Shown piece by piece: positions 23,786-31,575 of a DNA stretch of 34,692 nucleotides. The notes under the pieces were generated by a model that searched no databases, was not told the origin of the DNA, and worked only from the letters and a program-made list of their open reading frames with translations. The number at the start of each line of letters is the position of its first letter. The first letter of the stretch is position 1. The translations under genes were made by a program, and so were the position numbers. Source of the DNA: JAWLGJ01 sp041685145 (GTDB lineage Bacteria; Pseudomonadota; Alphaproteobacteria; Rhodospirillales; Magnetospirillaceae); the NCBI GenBank assembly GCA_041685145.1, contig JAWLGJ010000029.1:1-34692 (forward strand), read 5' to 3'.

Positions 23786-25069
23786 TCAGAGATCGGCCAT
23801 CGCCGCCTCCAGCAGGCCCAGACCTTCCTCCAGCACGGCGTCGGAGACGGTCAGGGGCATGAGCAACCGGATGGTGTTGCCGTAGGCGCCGCAGGCGAGC
23901 AGCACCAGCCCCTTCTCCAGGGCTTTTGCCGTCAGCCGCTTCGTCCTCTCGGCGTCGGGATCATGGCCGCCCCGGCTGCGCACCAGTTCAAACGCCACCA
24001 TTGCCCCCAGGGCGCGGATGTCGCCGATCGGCGGCAGGGACGGGTCGCGCGCCATGGTGTGCAGGCGCGCGGCAACGCGGGCGCCCAGCCGCCGGCTGCG
24101 GGCGAGCAGGTCTTCCTCGGCGATGGCGTCCAGAACCGCCAGGCCGGCGGCACAGGCGAGGGGATTTCCCCCGTAGGTTCCACCCAGGCCGCCCGGGCCG
24201 CAGGCGTCCATCACCTCGGCCCGGCCCACGACCCCGGACAGCGGCAAGCCACCCGCCATGCTCTTGGCCATGGTGATGAGGTCGGGGCTGACGCCGGCAT
24301 GCTCGATGGCGAACAGGCGCCCGGTGCGGGCGAAGCCGGTCTGCACCTCGTCGGCGATCAGCAGGATGCCGTGACGGTCGCACACGGCGCGCAGGCGGTG
24401 CAGGAAGTCCGGCGGCGCGATGTAGAAACCGCCTTCGCCCTGCACCGGCTCGATGATGATCGCCGCCACCTGCTCGGGCTCGATGTCCACCTTGAACAGG
24501 CGGTCGATGGCCTCAAGGGCCTGGTTCTCGTCGACGCCGTGATGCGGTATGGGGAAGGGAACGTGATAAATGCCGGCGGGAAACGGCCCGAAGCCGGCCT
24601 TGTAGGGCGCCACCTTGCCCGTAAGCGCCATGGTCAGCAGCGAACGTCCGTGGAAGCCGCCGGAAAAGGCGATCACCCCCGGCCGCCCCGTATAGGCGCG
24701 GGCGATCTTCACCGCGTTCTCCACCGCTTCGGCGCCGGTGGTCATCAAGAGTGTCTTCGCCGGGCCATCGATGGGGGCCAAGGCGTTGATGCGCTCCGCC
24801 AGGGCAATGTACGGCTCATACGCCATCACCTGGAAGGCGGTGTGGGTGTAGAAGCCAAGCTGCGCCGCCACGGCCGCCATTACCTTGGGATGGCGGTGGC
24901 CGGTGTTGAGCACCGCGATGCCCCCGGCGAAGTCGATGTAGCGGCGCCCCTCGACATCCCAGATCTCAGCGTTGTCGGCGCGCGCGGCGAAGATGCCGCC
25001 GCAGGCGGTGGCGATGCCCCGCGGCACCGCCGCCTCGCGGCGGCGGGCGATGTCAGCGTTGGTGGTCAC
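23786..25069 (-). CDS. gabT: 4-aminobutyrate-2-oxoglutarate aminotransferase
   Basis: This 427-residue class III PLP-dependent aminotransferase moves the amino group of GABA to 2-oxoglutarate, giving succinate semialdehyde and glutamate. Motifs are DFAGGIAVLNTGHRHP, TTGAEAVENAVKIARAYTGR, IIIEPVQGEGGF, the cofactor-binding LIADEVQTGFARTG, and the PLP lysine in ITMAKSMAGGLPLSG near residue 267. Length matches E. coli GabT. I chose GTG 25069 because GGGAGG lies eight bases upstream and the conserved N-terminus starts there. It is 13 bp after gabD and last in the patD-gabD-gabT operon. Confidence 0.95.
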   Translation of the reverse strand: MTTNADIARRREAAVPRGIATACGGIFAARADNAEIWDVEGRRYIDFAGGIAVLNTGHRHPKVMAAVAAQLGFYTHTAFQVMAYEPYIALAERINALAPIDGPAKTLLMTTGAEAVENAVKIARAYTGRPGVIAFSGGFHGRSLLTMALTGKVAPYKAGFGPFPAGIYHVPFPIPHHGVDENQALEAIDRLFKVDIEPEQVAAIIIEPVQGEGGFYIAPPDFLHRLRAVCDRHGILLIADEVQTGFARTGRLFAIEHAGVSPDLITMAKSMAGGLPLSGVVGRAEVMDACGPGGLGGTYGGNPLACAAGLAVLDAIAEEDLLARSRRLGARVAARLHTMARDPSLPPIGDIRALGAMVAFELVRSRGGHDPDAERTKRLTAKALEKGLVLLACGAYGNTIRLLMPLTVSDAVLEEGLGLLEAAMADL

Positions 25070-25082
25070 GTCTCGTCCTCCC

Positions 25083-26534
25083 TTACCGGCCCAGCCCGCC
25101 CAGGCACAGATACTTGATCTCGACATACTCATCGGCGCCGTAGCGCGAGCCTTCGCGCCCCAGCCCGGACTGTTTGACGCCGCCGAACGGCGCCACCTCG
25201 GTGGAGATGACTCCCTCGTTGATGCCGACCATTCCGCATTCCAGGCGCTCGGCCACGCGCCAGCAGCGCCCGACGTCGCGGCTGTAGAAATAGGCCGCCA
25301 GGCCGAATTCGGTGGCATTGGCCAAGGCCACGGCCTCGTCGTCCGAGGAAAAACGCATCAGCGGCGCCACGGGGCCGAAGGTCTCCTCGCGCGCCACCGC
25401 CATCGCCGGGGTGACCTCGGCCAGCACCGTGGGGGCGAAAAAGGTGCCGCCCCGCGCGTGCCGGCGCCCGCCGGCCAGCACCCGCGCCCCTTTCGCGGCG
25501 GCATCGCCGACATGGCGCTCGATCTTCGCCACCGCCGTCTCGTCGATCAGCGGACCCAGGGCGACGCCCTCCTCCATGCCGTCGCCGACTCTCAGCCCGG
25601 CCACCGCCGCCACCAGCTTTTCGGCGAAGGCGTCGAACACGGCGTCATGGACGAGGAAACGGTTGGCGCACACGCAGGTCTGGCCGGCGTTGCGGAACTT
25701 CGAGGCCACCGCCCCGGCCACGGCGGCGTCGAGGTCGGCATCATCGAAGACGATGAACGGCGCATTGCCGCCGAGTTCGAGCGACAGCCGCTTCACCGTG
25801 GCCGCGCATTGCGCCATCAGCAGTTTGCCCACGGCGGTCGAGCCGGTGAAGGACAGCTTGCGCACGTCCGGATTGGCGCAGAACTCGGCGCCGACCGCAG
25901 CGCCCCGGGCGGCGGTGACGACGTTGAAGACACCCGGCGGGATGCCGGCGCGCTCCGCCAGGGCGGCCAGGGCCAGGGCGCTGAGCGGCGTCGCCTCGGC
26001 CGGTTTGACGACAATCGTACAGCCCACCGCCAACGCCGGCGCGCATTTGCGCGTGATCATGGCGACGGGGAAGTTCCAGGGCGTGATGGCGGCGCAGACG
26101 CCGACGGGCTGCCTGACCACCACGATGCGCCGGTCCGCCGCCGGGGCGGGGATGACATCGCCGTAGATGCGCTTCGCCTCCTCGGCGAACCACTCGATGA
26201 AGGCGGCGCCGTAAGCAACCTCGCCGCGCGCCTCGGCCAGGGGCTTGCCGCATTCCGCCGTCATCAGCCGCGCCAGGTCCTCGGCGTGGGCGAGGACGAG
26301 GTCGAACCAACGGCGCAATACCGCCGCGCGCTGCTTGGCGGGCATGTCGCGCCAAAGCGGCCAGGCGTCCCGGGCGGCGGCGACGGCCGCCCGGGCATCC
26401 TCGGCGTCCATGTCGGGCACGGTGCCCAGGACGGCACCGGTGGCGGGGTTGTGCACCGGAAAGGTGCGCCCGGAGGCGGCGGCGCACCACCGCCCGCCGA
26501 CATACGCCCGACTCTTGAGGAAATCGCCGTGCAT
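25083..26534 (-). CDS. gabD: Succinate-semialdehyde dehydrogenase
   Basis: This 483-residue aldehyde dehydrogenase oxidises succinate semialdehyde to succinate with NAD(P). It shows the ALDH motifs NPATGAVLGTVPDM, ITPWNFPVAMITRK, the glutamate in LELGGNAPFIVF near residue 250, and the catalytic Cys in GQTCVCANR near 286. The segment ETFGPVAPLMRF and C-terminal GGVKQSGLGREGS fit the GabD group. Length equals E. coli GabD within one or two residues. Its ATG overlaps the patD stop by one base (TGATG), showing coupling. Glutarate-semialdehyde dehydrogenase is the nearest alternative, less likely beside gabT and patD. Confidence 0.93.
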   Translation of the reverse strand: MHGDFLKSRAYVGGRWCAAASGRTFPVHNPATGAVLGTVPDMDAEDARAAVAAARDAWPLWRDMPAKQRAAVLRRWFDLVLAHAEDLARLMTAECGKPLAEARGEVAYGAAFIEWFAEEAKRIYGDVIPAPAADRRIVVVRQPVGVCAAITPWNFPVAMITRKCAPALAVGCTIVVKPAEATPLSALALAALAERAGIPPGVFNVVTAARGAAVGAEFCANPDVRKLSFTGSTAVGKLLMAQCAATVKRLSLELGGNAPFIVFDDADLDAAVAGAVASKFRNAGQTCVCANRFLVHDAVFDAFAEKLVAAVAGLRVGDGMEEGVALGPLIDETAVAKIERHVGDAAAKGARVLAGGRRHARGGTFFAPTVLAEVTPAMAVAREETFGPVAPLMRFSSDDEAVALANATEFGLAAYFYSRDVGRCWRVAERLECGMVGINEGVISTEVAPFGGVKQSGLGREGSRYGADEYVEIKYLCLGGLGR

Positions 26535-27961
26535 CAGCCGTGGCTGACCATGACGTGGCGGACGACGGTGTAGTCCTCCAGCGCGTACATCGACATGTCC
26601 TTGCCATAGCCGGAGGACTTCATGCCGCCATGCGGCATCTCGTTGCACAGCATGAAGTGCGTGTTGACCCAGGTGCAGCCATATTGCAGTCGCTTCGCCA
26701 CCCGCATGGCGCGGCCGGTGTCGCGTGTCCACACCGACGAGGCGAGGCCGTAATCGCTGTCGTTGGCCCAGGCCACGGCGGTGACTTCGTCGTCGAAGCG
26801 GGTGACGGAGACGACGGGGCCGAAGACCTCGCGGCGCACGATTTCGTCGTCCTGGCGGGCACCCGCAATCAGCGTCGGGGCATAGAAGAAACCCGGCCCG
26901 TCGACGATGTGGCCGCCGGTGACCACCTCGGTATGGGGCAGGGCCGCGGCGCGCTCGACGAAGCCGGCAACGCGCTGGCGCTGGCGCTCGCTGATCAATG
27001 GTCCCATTTCGACGCCGTCCTCGTGCTGGCGGCCGTACTTGATCGAGGCCACCGCCGCGCCGAGTTCGGCGACCAGGCGGTCATAGACGTCTCGGTGCGC
27101 ATAGACCCGGCACGCCGCGGTGCAGTCCTGCCCGGCGTTGTAGAAGCCGAAGGTGCGCACGCCGTCGACTACCTGCTCGATGTCGGCGTCCTCGAACACG
27201 ATCACCGGGGCCTTGCCGCCGAGTTCCAGGTGGGTGCGCTTGATAGTGGGCGCGGCGGCGGCGAGAACCTTGCTGCCGGTGGCGATGTTGCCGGTGAGCG
27301 AGATCATCCGCACCTCCGGCCGCTCGATCAGCACCGCCCCGACGCTGTCGCCGCGGCCGGCCACGATGTTGACGACGCCGGCGGGAAGCTCTTCGGCGAG
27401 GATGGTGGCCAGCGCCAGGGCGGTGAGCGGGGTCTGCTCCGACGGCTTCAGCACCACCGTGTTTCCGGCCGCCAGCGTCGGCCCCAGCTTCCACGCCGCC
27501 ATCATCAGCGGGTAGTTCCAGGGCGCGATGGACGCCACGACGCCGACGGGGTCGCGGCGGATCATGCTGGTCAGGCCCTCCAGATACTCGCCCGCGCCGG
27601 CGCCGCTGGTGCAGCGCGCCGCCGCCGCGAAGAAGCGGAAGCAGTCGACGACGGCGGGAATTTCCTCCTCCACCACCGCCTGATAGGGCTTGCCGCAGTT
27701 GTCCGACTCCAGGCGGGCGAATTCGTCGGCCCGGCTCTCGATGGCGTCGGCGATGCGCAAAAGCGCCGCCGCGCGCTCGCCCGGCGTCTTGGCCGCCCAA
27801 GCCTCGAAGGCTCCGGCGGCGGCGGCCGTGGCCGCGGCGACCTGGCTCAAGGACGCTCCGGCCACCTCGGCGATGCGTTCGCCGGTGGCGGGGTCGAGGA
27901 TGATTTCGGCGGGGCCGCCGCCGGCGACGAGGTCGCCCCCGATCAGTAGCTTGGTCTGCAT
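26534..27961 (-). CDS. patD: Gamma-aminobutyraldehyde dehydrogenase
   Basis: This 475-residue aldehyde dehydrogenase converts 4-aminobutanal, made from putrescine, to GABA. ALDH motifs: IAPWNYPLMMAAWK, LELGGKAPVIVF (Glu near 245), and catalytic Cys in GQDCTAACR near 280. The C-terminus GYGKDMSMYALEDYTVVRH closely resembles, from memory, that of E. coli PatD/YdcW, which sets it apart from other ALDHs. GGGAGG lies eight bases before ATG 27961. It is first in the operon with gabD and gabT and has a sigma-54 promoter about 42 bp before the start. The putrescine transaminase (PatA or SpuC) is not in the window. Confidence 0.92.
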   Translation of the reverse strand: MQTKLLIGGDLVAGGGPAEIILDPATGERIAEVAGASLSQVAAATAAAAGAFEAWAAKTPGERAAALLRIADAIESRADEFARLESDNCGKPYQAVVEEEIPAVVDCFRFFAAAARCTSGAGAGEYLEGLTSMIRRDPVGVVASIAPWNYPLMMAAWKLGPTLAAGNTVVLKPSEQTPLTALALATILAEELPAGVVNIVAGRGDSVGAVLIERPEVRMISLTGNIATGSKVLAAAAPTIKRTHLELGGKAPVIVFEDADIEQVVDGVRTFGFYNAGQDCTAACRVYAHRDVYDRLVAELGAAVASIKYGRQHEDGVEMGPLISERQRQRVAGFVERAAALPHTEVVTGGHIVDGPGFFYAPTLIAGARQDDEIVRREVFGPVVSVTRFDDEVTAVAWANDSDYGLASSVWTRDTGRAMRVAKRLQYGCTWVNTHFMLCNEMPHGGMKSSGYGKDMSMYALEDYTVVRHVMVSHG

Positions 27962-28002
27962 TGCCCGTTCCTCCCTGTTCTGGCGTTGCTGCCGGCGCAG
28001 GG

Positions 28003-28017
28003 GCAAACTCTGTGCCA
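28003..28017 (-). promoter_or_regulatory. Sigma-54 promoter of patD-gabD-gabT
   Basis: On the minus strand the sequence is TGGCACAGAGTTTGC. It matches the sigma-54 -24/-12 consensus (TGGCAC, five bases, TTGC) with correct spacing. Transcription would start near 27991, giving a leader of about 30 bases that includes the patD ribosome-binding site. The next upstream gene encodes a sigma-54 activator with an intact GAFTGA motif. Confidence 0.85.
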
Positions 28018-28122
28018 GCCGCCGGCGGCTGCGGGCACGGCGGGGGAACGGGCGGGTTTCGGCGCTTTCGCCGCCGCCGCGGCGACACCGGGCAGTGCTG
28101 AACCGGTCGGAGCGATGCATTT

Positions 28123-28141
28123 CTGCACCGGACCGGTGCAG
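28123..28141. promoter_or_regulatory. Perfect dyad, likely upstream activating sequence
   Basis: CTGCACCGGACCGGTGCAG has eight-base arms around GAC. It is centred about 140 bp upstream of the predicted transcription start of patD, the usual distance for binding of a sigma-54 activator. It lies just past the 3' end of the activator gene. Confidence 0.7.
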
Positions 28142-28159
28142 ACTTCCACCGGCGGCGGG

Positions 28160-29572
28160 TCAGGAGGCGGCGGCGCGGCTCTTGCGGATGACGGTGGCGA
28201 TGTCCACCCCCAGGGCCTCGGCGGCCTTGCGCTTGCTGCCATGGGTGCGGATGGCCTCGGCGATAAGCACCGCCTCGTACTGCTGCACGGCCTGTTTCAG
28301 GCTGCGGCCCGCACCGTTGCGGCAGGGGGCCCGCGCCGCGGGCGTTCCGACCGGCGGCTCGACGCTTTCGCACACCCACTTCGGCAGGTGGCGCACCTCG
28401 GCGACCTCGTCGCAGACGATGGCGAGATGCTCGATGATGTTCTGCAATTCGCGGATGTTGCCGGGGAAGCCGTAGGCCATGAGGACCCGCCGGCAGTCCT
28501 CGGTCACCATCAGGTTCGCCTTGCGGCGCCGGGAAAAATCGGCGACGAAGCGGTCGATGAGCAGCGGCACGATCTCGCGCGATTCCCGCAGGGGCGGCAC
28601 CTCCAGGCTCAGCGCGCTGATGCGGAAGAACAGATCCTTGCGGAAGGTCCCTGCAGCCGCCATGGCAAACAGGTCGCGGTTGGTGGCGGTGACGACGCGG
28701 ATGCGCACCGGCCGCGCGTCGGTGGCGCCGATGCGCTGGACCGAATTGTCCTCGAGAAACTTCAACAGCTTGGCCTGGGAGGCGAGCGGCGCCTCGCCGA
28801 TCTCGTCCAGAAACAGCGTGCCGCCGTTGGCGGCCTCGATCAGCCCCTTCTTGCCCCGTTGCAGCGCCCCGGTGAAGGCCCCCGCCTCGTAGCCGAACAT
28901 CTCCGACTCGAACAGGGTCTCGGGGATGCTGCCGCAGTTGACGTGGATCAGCGGCCGTCCGGCGCCGAGGACGCGGCCATGGACGGCCTTGACGATCTCG
29001 GTCTTGCCCACGCCGGATTCCCCCGTCAGCAGCACCCGGCTGCCCAGGCGCATGGCGCGAACGCTGAAATCGACGATCTCCTGCGTGCGCCGGCTGAGGA
29101 TGATGCCCTCGGCGGCATTCATCTCCGGCCGCGCCGGCAGCGCCATGAAACGGTCGCCGCGCCGGCCCACGCGGGCGCGCTCGCCCAGCTTGTCCAGGTT
29201 CCTTTGCACGATCACGAACAGCACCGCCACGCCGTTGACGTCGCGGATGGGATGGGTGCTGAACAGGAACTCGCGGCCGTCGGAGGCCACGGCCGCCTGA
29301 TTGACGCTGGTGAAGCTCTCGAACGCCTCGAGCAATTGCGCGCCGTCGAAGGCGGCGTCGTGAAGAAACCTGCGGAGGGGCCGGTCGATCCAGGCCGCGC
29401 GCTCGATCCCGTTGGCGGCCTCCGCGGCGGCGTTGATGAACCGGATGAGCCCCGAGCGGTCGGCAATGACGACGGCGTCGGGGAAGGCCTCGGCCAACTG
29501 CTGGTAGCCGACGCCCGGGGCCGCGTCGTCACCCCCGCCCTTCGCCGCACCCGGAAACGAATTCAGCTTCAT
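28160..29572 (-). CDS. PAS/AAA+ sigma-54-dependent transcriptional activator
   Basis: This 470-residue regulator has an N-terminal PAS domain (about residues 20-135, AFPDAVVIADRSGLIRFINAAAEA). The AAA+ domain carries Walker A GESGVGKT near 183, the sigma-54 contact loop GAFTGA near 231, Walker B GTLFLDEIGE near 252, and FRKDLFFRISALSLEVPPLRE. The C-terminal Fis-type helix-turn-helix is SKRKAAEALGVDIATVIRK. It should bind the dyad at 28123-28141 and open the patD promoter. ATG 29572 has AAGG upstream; the longer frame is Arg-rich non-coding-like sequence. The PAS ligand is unknown; a polyamine-related compound is only an inference. It lies 65 bp after the tandem-PAS gene. Confidence 0.93.
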   Translation of the reverse strand: MKLNSFPGAAKGGGDDAAPGVGYQQLAEAFPDAVVIADRSGLIRFINAAAEAANGIERAAWIDRPLRRFLHDAAFDGAQLLEAFESFTSVNQAAVASDGREFLFSTHPIRDVNGVAVLFVIVQRNLDKLGERARVGRRGDRFMALPARPEMNAAEGIILSRRTQEIVDFSVRAMRLGSRVLLTGESGVGKTEIVKAVHGRVLGAGRPLIHVNCGSIPETLFESEMFGYEAGAFTGALQRGKKGLIEAANGGTLFLDEIGEAPLASQAKLLKFLEDNSVQRIGATDARPVRIRVVTATNRDLFAMAAAGTFRKDLFFRISALSLEVPPLRESREIVPLLIDRFVADFSRRRKANLMVTEDCRRVLMAYGFPGNIRELQNIIEHLAIVCDEVAEVRHLPKWVCESVEPPVGTPAARAPCRNGAGRSLKQAVQQYEAVLIAEAIRTHGSKRKAAEALGVDIATVIRKSRAAAS

Positions 29573-29637
29573 CCCGACGCCTTGCGGACCCTTCGGCGGC
29601 GCGCGTCTCCCGGTCCGGCAGACGGCGCGACTGGAGG

Positions 29638-30516
29638 CTAGCCCGCACTCCTTTGCTGCAATCGCGGTTCTTCGTCGCGGCACAGGGCGTCCGCCACGGG
29701 GCGGAGGACGGCGACGATACGGTCGTTGTGCTCGCCCTCCAGCACCTCGCCCAGCATCACTTCGCAACAGCGCGCACCGCCGTCGGCGCAGCGCATCGCG
29801 GCGCTGAAGCGCACCGGCTCGGTGCCCGCGCGCCGGTGCAGGGCCCGCACATGGGGCTTGAGATCGTAGATCGCCGCGACGTCCTTGCCCAGCCAGGACT
29901 CGACGCTCCAGCCGAACAGGGCCTCGAAGGCAGGGTTGGCGGCAACAAGAACGCCGGCATGGTCCAGGACCAGCACCGCGTCCGGTATGGCATTCAGCAC
30001 TCCGCGTATCTCCTGCTCGCGGCGCAGGAGTTCCTTGCGGGCGTGCGTCTGCTGGGTGACGTCACGGGCGGTCCCGTACATGCGGTACAGCCGGCTGTCG
30101 CGGATGTGGCAGCGGACGCTGTTCTCGACGTAGACGATGCTGCCGTCGTGGCGCAGGTCGACCGAGGGGACGGAATCGATATGGTAGCCGCCCTCGATGA
30201 TGTCGCGGATGAAAGCCTCGTTTTCGGGGCTGCGCGGAAAGTACATGCTGACCGGCTGCGTGTTCAGGTCCATGCCGTCGGGAAGATCGTAGAGGCGCGC
30301 CATGGCCCGGTTGCACATCCGCCAGTAGCAGGGATGCTCGAACACCTGCCGGACGATCTCGTGCTCCGGCTGCATAAGGTCCACGGGCTCGGGGAATTCG
30401 ATGCACCAGATCGCCTCGGTGGCGTTCTCGATGAACTCCCAAAGCATCTCGGAAGCGCTTTCCAGCTTCTTGAGGCGGTTCAAAAGGGGATCGTTGTCCA
30501 TTCGCTCGAAGCGCAT
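29638..30516 (-). CDS. Tandem PAS-domain protein without output domain
   Basis: The protein has 292 residues. The first PAS-like domain (about 20-155) starts EMLWEFIENATEAIWCIEF and ends YRMYGTARDVTQQ, the typical PAC end. A short helix linker with ARKELLRREQEIRGVL leads to a second PAS domain (about 165-275, NAIPDAVLVLDHAGVLVAANPAFEALFGWS). No kinase, cyclase or DNA-binding domain follows. There is no signal peptide or membrane segment. It lies directly upstream of, and probably co-transcribed with, the PAS sigma-54 activator, so it may pass a signal to that protein by PAS-PAS contact; this is inference. Met6 (30501) is an alternative start; neither has a strong ribosome-binding site. Confidence 0.85.
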   Translation of the reverse strand: MRFERMDNDPLLNRLKKLESASEMLWEFIENATEAIWCIEFPEPVDLMQPEHEIVRQVFEHPCYWRMCNRAMARLYDLPDGMDLNTQPVSMYFPRSPENEAFIRDIIEGGYHIDSVPSVDLRHDGSIVYVENSVRCHIRDSRLYRMYGTARDVTQQTHARKELLRREQEIRGVLNAIPDAVLVLDHAGVLVAANPAFEALFGWSVESWLGKDVAAIYDLKPHVRALHRRAGTEPVRFSAAMRCADGGARCCEVMLGEVLEGEHNDRIVAVLRPVADALCRDEEPRLQQRSAG

Positions 30517-30614
30517 TGCAGGTGCCCGTGTAACAATAGCAAGACATGATTGAGTTGACGCTAACGTTTATAGCAGGCGTGTCCGGGCCACAAATACAAC
30601 CCTGAGACGCGGGG

Positions 30615-31574
30615 TCAATTGAACTGCCGCTCCAGGGCGGCGGCGAAGTCGAATAGGTCCATGCACACCCCATAGGTGGCGACGTTGAAGATGGGCGCGT
30701 TGGCGTCCGTGTTGACGGCGATGATTGTCTCGACGTGCTTCATGCCGTGCAGGTGCTGCACCGCGCCGGAGATGCCCAGCGCCATGTAAAGCTTGCAGTT
30801 CGCCGCCACCTTGCCGGTCAGGCCCACCTGGTGCGCCTTGTGCAGCCAGCCGGAATCGGCCACGGGGCGCGAACAGCCCAACGTGGCCCCCAGGCGCTCG
30901 GCGAGGGCGGCGAAGCGGGCGACGTTTTCCTCGTCCTGGATGCCGCGGCCGATGGACAGGATGAAATCGGCCGTGGCGATGTCCACGCCCCCCAATTCGG
31001 GCTCGAAGTAGTCGAGGTGCCGCCACACCGGCGGCGTCTCCGGCGGTGGCAGGTCGATGACCGCCGCCTGCCCCGGCGCGTCCGGCGCCGGAAAGCTGGC
31101 GCCGCGCAGCATCAGCACGGCCAGGCACTTCCCCGGGAAGGCCAGGGCGATGTCGACCTTGCCGCCGTGGCCGCCCCGCGTCGCCACGATCTCGTCGCCG
31201 CGGACATCGAGGGCGAAGACATCGCTGGCGAAGCCGCTGCCCAGGCGCACCGCCAGCCCCGGGCCGAGGACCATGCCGTCCGCGGTGTGGCCGAGCAGGA
31301 CGCAGCGCGGGCGCCGCTCCTCGACCATCCGGGCGGCGACCTCTTCGTGGAAATGGGGGTCGAAGCCCGCCGTCGCCGCCGCGACGGTGATGATTTCGTC
31401 GACCCCGAGGAGGTTCAACGCCGCTGCCGCCTCCGCCGGTTCGGGATGCACGACCAGGACGCTCACCGGCCCGCCGACATCCGCCTTCAGCGCCACGGCG
31501 GCGCCGATGGCCTCGCGGGTGATGTCGCTGAACCGCCCCTGGCGGTGCTCCGCAATCACAAGCACGCCGGCCAT
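30615..31574 (-). CDS. etfA: Electron transfer flavoprotein alpha subunit
   Basis: The protein has 319 residues. The N-terminal domain starts AGVLVIAEHRQGRFSDITREA. The C-terminal FAD-binding domain has SRPVADSGWLHKAHQVGLTG, KLYMALGISGAVQHLHGMK, and ends NVATYGVCMDLFDFAAAL. It pairs with the EtfB part of the upstream fusion protein to carry electrons from a flavin dehydrogenase to the quinone pool. ATG 31574 lies one base after the fusion gene stop, with GGGAGGG upstream; the longer frame overlaps that gene and was rejected. It is more similar in pattern to the ETFs of demethylating-dehydrogenase clusters than to housekeeping ETF, as far as I can judge. Confidence 0.93.
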   Translation of the reverse strand: MAGVLVIAEHRQGRFSDITREAIGAAVALKADVGGPVSVLVVHPEPAEAAAALNLLGVDEIITVAAATAGFDPHFHEEVAARMVEERRPRCVLLGHTADGMVLGPGLAVRLGSGFASDVFALDVRGDEIVATRGGHGGKVDIALAFPGKCLAVLMLRGASFPAPDAPGQAAVIDLPPPETPPVWRHLDYFEPELGGVDIATADFILSIGRGIQDEENVARFAALAERLGATLGCSRPVADSGWLHKAHQVGLTGKVAANCKLYMALGISGAVQHLHGMKHVETIIAVNTDANAPIFNVATYGVCMDLFDFAAALERQFN

Positions 31575-31575
31575 G

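Noticed and set aside
30517..30614. Sigma-70 or sigma-54 promoter before the tandem-PAS gene
   Set aside because: A TATAAA-like box is present on the minus strand, but no -35 or -24 element at fitting distance could be found.
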